In this document: positions 47,650 through 58,971 of the stretch, in pieces
Numbering within the stretch: position 1 is the stretch's first letter
How the letters are laid out: every line of letters begins with the position of its first letter
Assembly (NCBI GenBank): GCA_036365515.1
Contig: CM070876.1
Coordinates: 129,765,894-129,829,893 of the forward strand
Origin: Torymus aiolomorphi
Lineage: Eukaryota; Arthropoda; Insecta; Hymenoptera; Torymidae
Reading direction: 5' to 3'
Length of the DNA: 64,000 nt
Notes under the pieces: generated by a model
Database searches by the model: none
Told to the model about the DNA's origin: nothing
The model's input: the letters and a program-made list of their open reading frames with translations, nothing else
Program-made: the position numbers and the translations under genes

Positions 47650-48310
47650 TAAAACGTGCGTACCAACCTGCCATTCCTAAAAACGTCCTGACCTCGCTCA
47701 CATTTCGCGGTGCTGGATAGTTCAATACCGGCGCTATTCTCTCTGGATCTGGCCGCAACCCCTCGTGATCCAACAGATAGCCGAGATATGTGACACGCTC
47801 GCAGCAAAACTCGCACTTCTTCCGCTGTACTACTAACCCCGCATCAGTAATTCTACGCAATACTATTTCTAACCACTTTAAATGCTCGTCGAACGTCTCT
47901 GTTACAACTATTATATCATCTAAATAGCAGAATACGTACGGCTCGCACTCCGGTCCGAAAAGCGCATCGATTAGTCGTTGAAAGGTCGCCGGCGCATTTG
48001 CTAAGCCGAATGGCATTCGCGTGAACTGTCATAACCCCGATCCTGGCAAAGCAAAAGCCGTGTACTTTCTACTCGAACGCTCTAGCGGCACCTGATAGTA
48101 CGCTTGGCGCAGGCCTACTTTTGAAATATACCTAGCGTTACGCAAACGGTCTAAAATCGCATCCATGTTCGGAATAAGGTACGCGTCTTTCTTCATGGCC
48201 TTATTGACATCACGATAGTCAAAAAACATGCGACCCTTGTCATCCCGCCACGAAATCACTGGCGCGCTTCGCCAGTCGCTCGCTGAAGGCTCTATTATAC
48301 CCGCTTTAAG
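47615..48310 (-). pseudogene. Gypsy reverse transcriptase
   Basis: Starts in KAGIIEPSASDWRSAP, SWRDDKGRM, DYRDVNKAMKKDAY, SKVGLRQAYYQVPLE (motif A with Gly for the catalytic Asp), FALPGSGL, a TGA in place of the usual Trp codon (about 48029), MPFGLANAPATFQRL, VFCYLDDIIVV (YLDD), YLGYLLDHEGLRPDPE. The Asp-to-Gly change in motif A and the TGA would each abolish activity. A one-base deletion near 48300 separates it from protease. Confidence 0.9.
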
Positions 48311-48921
48311 TAATTTTCTACCTCACCGTTTGCAAACTCGAACATTTTCGGCGACATTCTCCGGGGCTTCTGTCGCATCGGCGCTGCACCCTGCATATCT
48401 ATATGATGCTCGATTAGATCCGTTACACCCGGTACATCGCTCTCGGGAGGCAAGAGTCTACCTACAAGTTGCTCCACTAGCTCACGCTCGCTAGTCGCAA
48501 CTTTGCTTATGCCCGCGCATTCGGCATAAATCGGCGCTTCTTCGCTCGCTTCTCTTCCCGCAAAAGTCCTCCAACTTCCGTTGCTTGACCGCCACTCGCC
48601 TCTCGCTAGCCGCGCGTCGATGTCAAACTCCTTGCAGAAATCTATACCTAAAATTAAATCGTGATCTAATTCGGGCACGGCCTTCACGCTAATCAACTTC
48701 GAATCCCCGTCAACTTCGAGCGTCAAGTCGAGCACACCCACTACTGGCGTTATCTTTCCATTAACCGATCTAATCACCGAATCATATTCTTTTAATCGCC
48801 TTTTAACTAACTCGGTAACACGCGGTCCTGGGAGGGATAACGTTGCTCCCGGATCAAACAATGCTTTATACTCCTGCCCGCCTAGCATTACTGTCAAATA
48901 ATACCCGTTATCTATCCTCAT
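48295..48921 (-). pseudogene. Gypsy aspartic protease and linker to RT
   Basis: MRIDNGYYLTVMLGGQEYKALFDPGATLSLPG carries the active-site region in shorter form ALFDPGATLSL; the second residue is Pro where Ser or Thr is usual (D-S/T-G). Second-half motif LILGIDFCKEFDID is present. The linker ends EVENYLKRV at a TAA caused by a one-base deletion. The protease cleaves Gag-Pol in virus-like particles. A stop separates it from the upstream frame at about 48946, in the same phase. Confidence 0.8.
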
Positions 48922-48945
48922 GCCCGCAACGCCACTATCATCCGC

Positions 48946-49620
48946 TTACTCGCTTTCTACGTTTTCGCTCTGATTTTCGCTGCTAATCGGTGCTTCAATA
49001 TTGCCTGTTCTCGCGCGCTCTTTACGATCACACTCCTCGTGCAGCTCGCGCATCATCTCCTCGGCGGCGAGTTTAAGCTGCTCATGTAATTCGGGGTCGA
49101 AATCATTATTCGCTAAGCACGGGGCCGCTCGCTCCGCCCCGCGCACGCCGTGCGTCTCCGACAGTACAGCCTCGTGTACTTGCAGCGCGCGCGCTGCGCC
49201 CTCAGACTGACACGCGTTAGCAATTATCGATTCTCCGCTCGTTTTGATTTTACTCTCTATACTCACTTCTCCTATCACTATTGCATCAGCTTTCTCGCAC
49301 AGCTGCTGATTTTCTCTTAAGTCTTCCTCTTTATTCTCACGCTTATTCTCACACACGCTCTCAGCAGTTCTAGTAACCTCGCTCTTACTAGTATGCTCTG
49401 CCCTTTTATTCGCAAGTTCCAGGGCCTTATTCTCTTCTAAGGTGCGTAATAAACCCGCTAAATCTAATACTAAACTATCGTCCCTCGCTAACGGGAATTT
49501 ACCAGCGCGGGGAGCGAGGTTTACTTCGGCCCGGCGCCCTGCATGTTTCCCGCCGGCGTTAAGGGCGCACAGCGCGCGCACGTTAGCACCGTCACTCCTG
49601 GTGCTCCGCACTTGTTGCAC
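48946..49620 (-). pseudogene. Gypsy pol N-terminal linker
   Basis: Highly charged Glu/Lys/Arg/Ala-rich segment, probably helical, that starts within the zinc-knuckle part of gag in another phase and ends with NQSENVESE and TAA just before the protease. The ~100 bp overlap with gag in a different phase could be a frameshift site or simply a mutation. No named domain. Confidence 0.55.
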
Positions 49621-52090
49621 CCTAAATTCGCTCGCTGCGGAAACTCACGCGCTACCTGCCCTCGCTGCCTACACCAATAACACACAACATACGGGCACTC
49701 GGTGCCCCACTCCCTAGCACGTAAAGCACGGACCCACGAACGGCTTTTTCGACTTCCCCTCGTCGCGCTTAGAGTCAGGCTTATCGCGAGGCCCCTGTCC
49801 ACTCTGCTGTCCGCTCGTCTGATTAGCCTGCGCACGCGGCTCATACGTTTACCTATCCCCGCTCGGCGTAACTCCAGGCTGACGAACAGGCTGCGCGTTC
49901 TGTCCCGGAACGTACGCGTTGTTTCTGCCTCGCTGATTTCCTCGCGTTACCTCCGCATACGTTGCGCCTTGTCCGCCGCGGATCGGGTTCGTTCTCGCAG
50001 GCCCTTGCTGCACCCCCATCACCTCAGATGCACTAGCGCTGGCGTCGCTCGCACTTCCCTTCTCATCTCGCTTCTTGCTCTTACGCTTTGGCTTCGATAA
50101 TTCAACCGGCGCGCTCTCTTTCCCCGCGGCAGCTACTTTTGCTTTAATTGCACTCGACGGGCCTGTCAAAGCAGCGCTTTGTATGTGCATCTTCTCCGCG
50201 GGCGGAGGGGGTGCATAACGGCCGTCAATTTCCTTACGTCGCTCGAAACGCCGACCGTACTTAACGATGTCGTCTAACGTTTCGACCACTTCATCCACCA
50301 TCGCGCGACGATACTCCGGCAAGAGATTTCGGTAAACACGATCAATCTGATTGTCCTCGCTCGGCGGTCGCTTAAAATGCAAAACTATCAATCGAAAATT
50401 TTCAATATAACTCTCAACCGATTCCCCTTTTCCCTGCGTTCGCCGGCGCAGATCGTCAAGAAGATCCTGCCTGTCGTATTCTCCGATAACTCGACGCTTA
50501 AACGCCTTCTCAAACGACTTCCATGAATTAATGCGCGCCTTTTCTAACCTAAACCAAGTCTCCGCCTCACCCGTAAAAACGCACGGTAGCGCGCCTAGCA
50601 TGCCGGCAGCACTGAGATGATTACCCGCTTTGCAATCACTCAATTGATGCAGAATCTCCTCCGCCGCTCTCTTAGTCCCCTTACCATTAAACTTTAAATT
50701 CCAACTACGTAATGTTTTCCCCGCGCGAATTCCATCATCATCGGCGCGGTGTTTGCGCGACCCTCGCACGTCGCGCTCCGAATCGCTCTCCGATGACGAC
50801 GCCTGCAGTCTATCGCGCCCCCGCCTCCTCAACTTCCTATCACTTCTACGGCGCGAACGATGCTGGTGCTTACGCACCCTCACGGAATCGTCACTCGAGC
50901 TCGACGAAGACTCTTCCTCCGTATCTTTATACTCACGCGCTCGCGCCCTATCCTTTCTCTCACTGCGCTTACTCTTACGCACTAACTCCCATTCCGATTC
51001 GCTGCATTACTCTTCCGTTCTGCTACGCTCTCACGCTCGACGTGCAAGTTACTTCGGGGGGTTCGATTCACGCGCATCCTCTCCGAAGTCTTGCGCGTAC
51101 CTTTCTTTTTTCCCAACTCCGCTCGTTTTGCGGTCGCATCCGCCAACCCTCTAGCCCTACGCTCGCTCTCGCTCGCGCGCGCTCTCTCATCGGCTTGCCA
51201 CTGACGACCTTGTCTATCTAATTCTGCGAGAATCTCGCCCTCATCCTCGCTACCTTCATCCGATCCCTCACTCTCCGGAGTCTCGCTCGCTTCGAGAATT
51301 TCATCATAATTCTGCACGGGCGTATACTATTGCTGACGCTCGTCTCTCCGCGGCGCTTGCGGAATCGGTAACGGTCGCGGAGCTCCTCTCTGTAAAATCA
51401 ATCCACCCCTCTCGCCTCCCACGCCTCGCACGTAACGCTCCGAATAGTACTCCCACTGACCCTGTCCGTTCATCTGCGCGTGTATTTCCGGCGAAAGAAC
51501 TACATTTGGCACATGTTGCATCGCGAAAAGCGCGCGGGTTACTGCGACCGTTGGCCTCGTACTGCAGGATGGTGTAACCATCGTCGCCGTTGTCATCGCG
51601 GTGTTCGCTATCGCCGTTATCGGCACACTAACGGTTATTGTGGATGTAGGCGGCGCATGTATTTGCACACGCTCGGTGTGCACCGCATCGACTCGCGTTG
51701 GCTCGTTCTCATCGCACGACGCCGTCGCGCGCGTTGCTTCCCCTCTCCGGCGCCACCACCACGCGCGGTTACCTGTTCCCGCTCTACCTCCTCTCTAGGT
51801 GTCATCACCAATACCTCATCCGCGGGCGCGACTTCCTCCGCGTCATCCCACGGATACCAGGGAATTTCCACATTCCTTGGCTCCGCTGCCTTCAACGCTG
51901 CCCTCAAAAGCCGCTCGCGCAATGTGGCTTCCGGCCTGACGCACGAACACCCGTTAAAATTTAACTCGGCGCGCACTTCCTCAACCGATAATCTTCCGAT
52001 ATTACGCTTTTTCTCCCTCCTCGCACGCGAGCGCATCAGCTCTCGCATCGTCGCCTGATGCCGCTGCATCTCCGTTTTCGGCTTCACCAT
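49521..52090 (-). pseudogene. Gypsy gag: SAP-like N-terminus, capsid, zinc knuckles
   Basis: ATG 52090. Residues about 35-65 (IGRLSVEEVRAELNFNG..LRERLLRA) resemble a SAP-type DNA-binding helix pair. A Pro/Thr-rich spacer (51683-51327) and an acidic segment with stop TAG near 51327 follow. The Ser/Arg-rich segment leads into a Retrotrans_gag capsid domain (GEAETWFRLEKARINSW..FKRRVIGEYD, KGESVESYIENFRLIV). Then SKKPFVGPCFTC(stop)GVGHRVPVC, a CCHC knuckle with a TAG inside it, and CYWC..CNKCGAPGV..CARC. At least three phase changes (near 51660, 50985, 49720). Gag forms the particle. Confidence 0.85.
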
Positions 52091-52455
52091 CCTCGCTTAC
52101 GATTCTAATAAACACGGTCGCACTCGAGTTTCCCAAACGTAATTAACCTCGCAGTTACCGGGCACGCATTCGCAATATTGAATATTCACACTCTCCTCTA
52201 ATCCTTTCTAGTAAATACTGCGCGCGCTTGGCCCATTCCCAGAATTGTTTACGTTCTCGCTGCCGCGCAAAGGCAAGCGAGCCGCGCCGCGATTCCGAGA
52301 AGCGCGCCCGGCTCAGCGAAGCCGGCCGATTCTCGACGCGCGCGAACGCGTTGCGCGCTGTTCCACGCGGAACAGAGAAAATGACTTTATATTGCTTGCC
52401 GCGCACTGCCTAACTAATCACTCGCATTAACACTTTTCACTTTTTTTTGAACGAT

Positions 52456-52475
52456 GCCCCACGTTGGCTGCGCCA
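52456..52475 (-). promoter_or_regulatory. primer-binding site
   Basis: TGGCGCAGCCAACGTGGGGC on the minus strand, five bases after the 5' LTR end. TGG start and position fit a tRNA 3'-end complement; the tRNA was not identified. Confidence 0.65.
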
Positions 52476-52480
52476 TTTTA

Positions 52481-52616
52481 TGACACGGTATTTCGCGCGA
52501 ACTATAAGAACCCGCGCGTCCCGAATTAACCGCGTGCTCAATCACTCTTCTCGTTCAAACACTTCTCGCTAAAATACTTGCCTCGCTCAAAGACTCTCCT
52601 CGTCTGGCGCCTTACA
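52481..52616 (-). repeat. 5' LTR, 136 bp, TG...CA
   Basis: On the minus strand it starts TGTAAGGCGCC and ends CCGTGTCA, giving canonical TG/CA ends. Unusually short for Gypsy. No TATA-like box stands out, but GTTCTTATAGTTCG is present near its 3' side. Confidence 0.85.
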
Positions 52617-52617
52617 A

Positions 52618-54718
52618 ATTCCGAATGGTAGATTATTATTACAAACATCTTGTAAAATTTTATCAACAATTTCTAAAGTTTTACGTGGAATCATTGACGC
52701 TTCATCCCAAATAATCGCAAAAACTTCACGAAATTTTTTTTTATCTGATTCAAATTTTAAAAATGCACTTTCAATATTGTTTAAATCTAAAGGTAATCTA
52801 AAAGTTAATCTAAAAGTTTTATGACTGGTCATACATTTTGGTAATAGTATCGATACTATACCAGCCATTGATATAATTTTTTGTTCTATTGACAAAAGCC
52901 ATTGATATAATTTTTTGTTCTATTGACAAAAAATAATAAATTAAAGTTTTATATAAAAACGTTTTACCTGAACCTCCAGGACCATCAATAAAGTTAATGT
53001 TATGTTCATTATTTAATATTTGTGTAAAAATTGTTTTTTGATCTGTGTTTAATTGACTATAGTAATTATTAAACATTTGTTTACAGAATAAAATATTTTC
53101 TTTATTATTTTCATTATTTGTATCGAAAATTTCATTAGGTTCAGGTAATCCAAAATCTTTACAAGACATTTCTTCAACTTTTAAAATTTCGTTTATATGA
53201 TGAAGAGCTCGGTTATTTTTATTATTGTCAAAATCTTCTGTAAAATATTTATTAAATTTTGTCCAAATAGTATTACCATTAATGTTATCTGTTATTAAAA
53301 ACCAAGTAAATAATTTACGCAATTGAACAGGTAACATTATATTACAAGCTTCTTCAAAAAATTTGTCAATCTGTAAATCATCTTCGATTAGACCCATTTG
53401 TATTGCTGTTTCTTTGTAAGTATTATATGTTTTATTTTCAAATGTACGTAATTCTTCAAAAGATGTTGCGCCTTTAACACGATTTAAAATTAATTTTAAA
53501 TGAAATCTTTCAATATCTCTTGGAGATACTACATTTAAACCTCCTAGAGCAACATGTTTTAGTTCTCGTTGATGTTTTATCCAAGTTTTATTCTTAAAAA
53601 TATAATATTTTGGTATATTAGCGTATTTAATATTTTTTGCATTTTTATCTTTTTTATTTAATTCAAACCACGAAGTTAATGTAGTTTTCCAGTTATCTAA
53701 AGCTTTTTCCTCTTTATTTTCTTCGAAAATTATATTTGTTTATTTTCGGTGTGAATTGCTAAACGTATTACGGTGTGACTTCTACCACATAAAGGAAATT
53801 CTTGTAATCTCCATGCTGCTTCCATGGGACTCAAATATCTACCATCTTATTATGTTTGAGATCGTCAACTTCTTCGTAAACTTCACATATCTGTGGTTGC
53901 ATCCTTTTTATGACCCCGAAAACCTCTGAGTAACAATTTTCATCGACATTCTTAAAGATTTAAATCTTGGATACAATTCATTATGGATTAGGCTTACTGG
54001 GGATACCACTTAAAAATAAAACGCATCTTTCTATTTACCTCCAAGGTGATGTGGAAAAAATAGAATAAAATATATCTTAATATATAATTAATGTAATTTT
54101 CTTAATAATTTACTCTTTTATTTCAGAAATTAAGAATTCAAAACTACTCTTAAGCGTTACATCTATAAATATTACCCTATTAATAAAACATATGAAAAAT
54201 ATAAATTATTAATTTTATATAATATATGAAATATACATAAAATATATTTTTATATATAATTAATGTAATTTTCTCAATAATTTACTCTTTTATTTCAGAA
54301 ATTAAGAATACAAAATTACTCTTAAACGTTACATCTGTATATAGTACCTTATTATGAAAAATACATGAAAAAAATAAACTTTTAAGTGAACATTTAAATG
54401 AGGGGGGTTTGAGGGGGGTCTGAGGGGGTCACAAGGGGGGCCTGAGGGGGTACAAGGGGGCTGGAGGGGGGGGGGGGTTCTACCATACTCAAAATAACGT
54501 AGAAAAAAATCACAATTTTACGTTATTTTGAGAAGGGGCTGAAGGTTGGCGAGGGGGGGGGGGGGCGAGGGGTAACCTTTATAAACATATTTATGTAAAT
54601 ATTTAATGGACTTTACGCCGGATACTACTTCAACGTTTATATGATAATTGAATATGCGTAATAACCCAGGACAATCTGGTACTACAAATCGATTATCTAC
54701 AGTTTGATTTCCACGCAT
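52618..54718 (-). pseudogene. Helitron RepHel gene, Rep part to helicase motif II
   Basis: Leftward from 54718: VDNRFVVPDCPGLLRIFNYH, INVEVVSGVKSIKYLHKYVYKG (Rep core), then a 740 bp insertion-like stretch (53840-54580). It resumes with PMEAAWRLQEFPLCGRSHTV, TLTSWFELNKKD, YVFKN-like text, ERFHLKLILNRVKGATSFEEL, DFGLPEPNE, INFIDGPGGSGKTFLYKTL (Walker A), a 35 bp tandem duplication causing a frame break (52861-52930), SHKTFRL, VFAIIWDEASMIPRKT (Walker B with WDE) and NNNLPFG, where the Gypsy 5' LTR begins. This is the best preserved Helitron protein here and gives the window's only intact Walker A plus B pair, but it is disrupted. Confidence 0.88.
53840..54580. other. insert inside Rep: repeat, hairpin module and G-rich tract
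   Basis: From 53975 to 54310 it is the inverted match of 39895-40222, including an AGTGG/CCACT module at 53980-54062. From 54395 to 54570 is a G-rich tract (GGGGGTC, AGGGGGG) with the AAATAACGTA..TACGTTATTT hairpin (about 54491-54526), the reverse of the Helitron 5' C-rich module. It looks like a small inverted Helitron remnant inside the Rep-coding sequence. Confidence 0.6.
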
Positions 54719-55685
54719 AATTTTTTCCCATCATTTCTTCGTTTATAATACGAATATCCATCTGATCTGCCGTGCAAAATAAAAACACCCATAAGTCTTT
54801 TCCTTAGTTTGTAGAAATGAACAAAATGTGTCGTGTTTCGAAACATCATTCAATAATGAGATTTTCGTAAATATGATAACATTTGCTCGAAGATAATCGA
54901 TAATTCTCTTTCAGAAACTGTAATAAAAATTGAAGATTTTTAATATTTGCTAATGCAAAAACGACATACGATAAATAAAAGCCGGAAATATAGTGAAAAA
55001 ATACCTATATGTCGTCTTATGGTGTTTTTAGTAGTAAAAGCATCCGAGCTCGGAGACTATTACAAGTGAAAAACATACCTAAGTCTTGGGCGTTAATTTC
55101 TATTTCAAGAAATTTCTTTCATTATATCTTATAGTATAAATTTTCAGACAGAACAAAATAATTTCTAAATTGTGAACTTATGATTTTTTATCATTGATAA
55201 TACAAAATCATCGAAAAATTAGTGATTTTCGACTTTTGAATATTTCTAATAGTTTGATAGAGACTTTTACTATTAAACTATATACCTATGTATTACGTAT
55301 GAAATAGCCGTTACAGCGTGGAGAATAAAGCAGACTTATTATTTTATTTATTTATTTATTCATCTATTTATTACTGACTGAATGAGACCGTGTTAATAAA
55401 ATAAACAATAAAATATATTCATTTTTAATACAAGACTTAGCTACTATTGGAGGATAAACGTATAGGGTATGCATCATTCCCTCACTGTCTCATTCTGATT
55501 GCAACATCTTTGCACGTTTTTTGTACCTCAAAAAATATTATAATAAAGGGAACCAAAAAATGCTTAGGCTAATGACAAACGAAATTCAGCGCAGGCCTTC
55601 TACTCAACAGGAAAAATCATTTTAACGCAATATTGAAAATAGCAGTTTTGGCGCACAAATATGAAATATGCATATCAACGCCTAC
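54719..55685. other. non-coding region, no gene recognised
   Basis: AT-rich, with TTTATTTATTTATTCAT repeats near 55340-55372. No frame with protein character. Confidence 0.5.
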
Positions 55686-56651
55686 ACGGAAAACATTTTG
55701 CACGTGTAGGGACGGTGGCTTGGCTGTGCTGCACGATTCCGGCACCAGATTTCAGGTGCCAAGCTATCGTGATCGTCGAGGCCAACGACGCGCGCTTCAT
55801 GTATGTGTCACTGCATCGTATTAGATAGCAGCGCCACGCATGCGCCACGAGGCGAGCCACCGACAACAACACGGGCTATTGCGGCGTGTGAATTTCCGTA
55901 CCGCGGCACAGCGATTGCGAATTCTATTGTTTATAGGATGCCTGGCTCTTTTTCTGGCATTACACTTGCGTTTTTTGCTGTGCAATAATTATTCGCAAGT
56001 ACATCAAGAGTGACTTACGGATCAAGGGGATGGATAAGTCTGTCTCGGAAAAATTGGACGATTAGGAGTTAGGAGAGGTCAAAGTTCTCTTTCAATATAA
56101 GTACATTCATACATAACCTATATTTTTCTTGCTTTATTTTGTAAACTTAGTTTCAATTTTATAACGCAGATCGCGATGTCAACCAAGAAAATTTTGTTAC
56201 TTTAAGTCAAAAAGATATTAATAATATTATACCTGAAACTCAGCTTGAAAATAGTTATTTTTAAAAGCAATTTTAAAGATGCAATGTGCGAAAGAATAGC
56301 AAATAGTAGTCTAAATGCTAAACAAATTGACGATACAGTTGACAATACATCGTCTATTGATGATTATATAGAGTTTGAAGTAAACAAAAAATTATCCGTG
56401 ACAACCGCATTTATGTATTAAGCGTAAGTATACTTTTTTATTAACAAAACTTTAGGTACACAAAAAGAAATTCTTATTGAATAACGCGCGTCTCACTATA
56501 CAGTGATAGCCACCGCGGCGCTCAGTAAGTCGGCACCGTCTTTTTCGGTGCCGATGCGGCAGCCTTCTTAGCCGTGCGAAACAGTGTCGCTCAGCCTAAT
56601 AACACGATGCCTCCCGAGCATCGTCCCTACACGTGCAAAATGTTTTCCGTG
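55686..56651. mobile_element. candidate inverted-repeat element, ~965 bp
   Basis: CACGGAAAACATTTTGCACG..TAGGGACG at 55686-55715 is matched in inverse at 56622-56651, 30 bp without mismatch. The interior includes a GC-richer first third and a degraded reading frame (56175-56421). The target duplication is not evident. It may be a decayed DNA transposon of unknown superfamily. Confidence 0.5.
56175..56421 (+). pseudogene. unrecognised broken coding remnant
   Basis: DVNQENFVTLSQKDINNI and IPETQLENSYF end at TAA 56262-56264. After a small phase change SNFKDAMCERIANSSLNAK, DDTVDNTSSIDDYIEFEV and LSVTTAFMY end at TAA 56419-56421. Composition is protein-like (Asp/Asn/Ser/Ile). It lies between the inverted repeats of the candidate element. 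No family recognised. Confidence 0.3.
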
Positions 56652-56688
56652 ATAAGAGAATGCTTATATAAGAAGCAATGGAATACAG

Positions 56689-56851
56689 TGTGCGTGGGTG
56701 GGTGTGTATGTATGGGTGCATGTGTGCATGTGTGTATATATGTGTGTGTGCGTGCGTGCGTGTGTATGTATGTGTGTACGTGCGTGCGTGCACGTGTGTG
56801 TGTGTTTGTATGCGTGCGTGTATGGTGTCTGCGTGTAGGTGTGCGCGCGCG
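56689..56851. repeat. degenerate (GT)n/(GTGC)n tract
   Basis: TGTG, TGCGTGCG and TGTATGTA runs with many interruptions; older than the pure (GT)n at 9913. Confidence 0.93.
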
Positions 56852-56859
56852 CGATAATT

Positions 56860-58971
56860 TTTAAACCGTTCGACCGATTTTCATCAGACAAAGCTTATAT
56901 TCTTCATTCCGGAGAACATTTTGAAGGAAATAACCTATTTCTCGATTTTATTGATTTTCTTTTGCTATATAACCAAAAAATGATTTTATAATTTTCGTTT
57001 TTTTTTTTTATTTTTTAATATGTTACAGCCAGTTAATTGTCCTGAAATTAGGCACAGAGATAGCTTTTTTAAATCTTCGAACCGAGTTCAAGAAATTAAA
57101 AAAAAATAAAAAATTTAAGTACATTTTGTAACATAAGATTGAAAAAATAAAATATAGATAAAACATGCACGTTGATAAATAACTATTACTTACCGATATA
57201 CTGATGTAAACAATCAATGTTCTAAAATAATAAATTTAGTTTAAGGAATCTAAGTGTCAATGTGGAAAACCGATAATTATTTTTATATACGAGATGATAA
57301 CATCAAAGTTAATATTTTAATATAATTGTATGGACGAAAGTTATCTAATAGAAATGACCTTTAACTTGGTATATATAATGTTTATGGTTATATCTATATC
57401 TAGGACGTGGGGCGGACGAGCGGATCAGCTTCAAAACGTGGTGCACAGCATTCAGGTTTACATCCATTCTACTGTGTTACATAGCTATTGTTACGTTCGA
57501 GGATTGTTTTTAATTTTGAGCTTGTGGCGGCAAAAGGGAAAATCTACTGCTTACTTTTACGCTGGCGAGCGTGTAGCGCAGATTGGCTGGTTTCTCCAGT
57601 TCCTTGGAGGGTGTGTTAGGTCCCCGGGTCGGCGATAACTCCGTTGTGGAGCTCCGTCCTCGGCGCAGTTGCTTGGAGTTGTCCCTTAGTATGGAGGCCT
57701 GGATATCCACCGATCCTGGTCCCCGCTGTACCCGAGAGTGGCAGTGAGAAGTCCTCCGGTCCTCTTTTTCTTGCTGCTGCTGCTTCCTGATATTGGTTGT
57801 TCGAGGAGCGGTTTCGTCCCGCGAGTATGTTTCCTTCTTTTTGGATAACCTTTTATGACTAGATTTTCCGCGATAAAAAGTTCAAAATTATTCGCGATCA
57901 AAGAAAAGATATAAAAGTTGCTGATATTTGATTTCTAAATATTTTCAGCCTAAAATAAATTGCAGCAAAAGAAAATTCCAGAATTTGAGAAAAGTTAACT
58001 TTCGGTATAAATTTTAAGCCCGTGAATGTTTCTGAAGGATGGGTAGGGCAGGTCTCGTAGTGACAACGAGTACGAAATGCAGTTAACTTAAAAGTTTATT
58101 GTCGGAAAGTTACAAAGTGCGGAGTACAGATAGAATCAACTGCCTTGCTCGCGTGCTCGTACCCTTCTGCCGAAAAAACTTCTTGATTAACTCAGCTCTC
58201 CTTTGTCGTCTCCACTTCTTACTCCACCGAAAAATGGGGGGGGGGCTTGCTAGCTGGGGTTACCTTGCTGGCTTTCTAAGGAAAGCCGAATCTGCATTCG
58301 GTTGGACCAGTGCGAGCAGGCAAAGGCTTATCGCCCGGAAGTTAATGTTTTGGTTTCAGATAAGATAGGAGACGGTGATGCAAATGACAATGGAATTTTA
58401 TTCGCATGGTGTGATTGTTCATATGTGCAATGCTTAAAAAGTATTTCCGCTCGCAATGATATTGGTTGATTTTGTATAAGTTTAATTCAAATTGCAAAAT
58501 ATATTTATTCTAATTTTTGTTTGACTTAACTGCAGTAATCATTATGAAAAGATACAATTGATGCATTTTAATTTTCTGAAAATTAATTGCTATGATTTAT
58601 ATAATTTTGACAATATGCATTGATCAATTATGGTGATTGTTAGTAAAAGAAAATATATATAAACTAAATAGTAACGGTTACAAATATATGGATGGTTAGT
58701 GCGACTTCAAATAATGTGACCTTTGAAAAAAAATTATGTTCAAATAACTTATTCGCTTATAATCATATATTCAGGTGTGTGTATGAGTATGTGAGTATTA
58801 CCCTTGAAAATAAAACATACAGAGAGAGAGGGCATGTAAGAGAATAAGTATATGAGTATGGCGTGTATATACTCCAGAGGTATATGGTAATATATATTTT
58901 TTGCCTAGGGAAGGAAATAGAAAATTTCCTGGACGTTACATGCCCCTGGCAAGACCGAGAGCACGCGCGGC
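56860..58971. other. anonymous region; possible LTR-like segment
   Basis: No gene. From 57488 the sequence TGTTACGTTCGAGGATTG begins a GC-richer stretch to about 58380. It has a TATAAAAG at 57911, and on the minus strand it ends ACGTAACA, an LTR-like terminus. It could be a solo or 3' LTR belonging to an element that once carried the viral-type glycoprotein at 58972-60270, but no partner LTR or polymerase is in the window. Confidence 0.35.

Larger units (their letters stand above)
43273..52616 (-). mobile_element. Ty3/Gypsy LTR retrotransposon, GC-rich, 9.3 kb
   Basis: Direct repeats of 122 bp and more at the two ends (43273-43394 and 52481-52602) are the LTRs. On the minus strand the order is 5' LTR, primer site, gag with zinc knuckles, protease, RT, RNase H, integrase, an extra ORF, 3' LTR. 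PR-RT-RH-IN order and the YLDD RT place it in Ty3/Gypsy. The element is far more GC- and CpG-rich than its surroundings. It carries about eight stops or frameshifts, so it is dead. It interrupts a Helitron helicase gene and is associated with a deletion of about 700 bp of that gene. Confidence 0.92.

Noticed and set aside
49702..52058. Plus-strand Arg/Leu/Ser-rich frames
   Set aside because: Antisense of gag.
56574..56891. Cys/Val and His/Thr frames
   Set aside because: Translations of a degenerate (GT)n tract.
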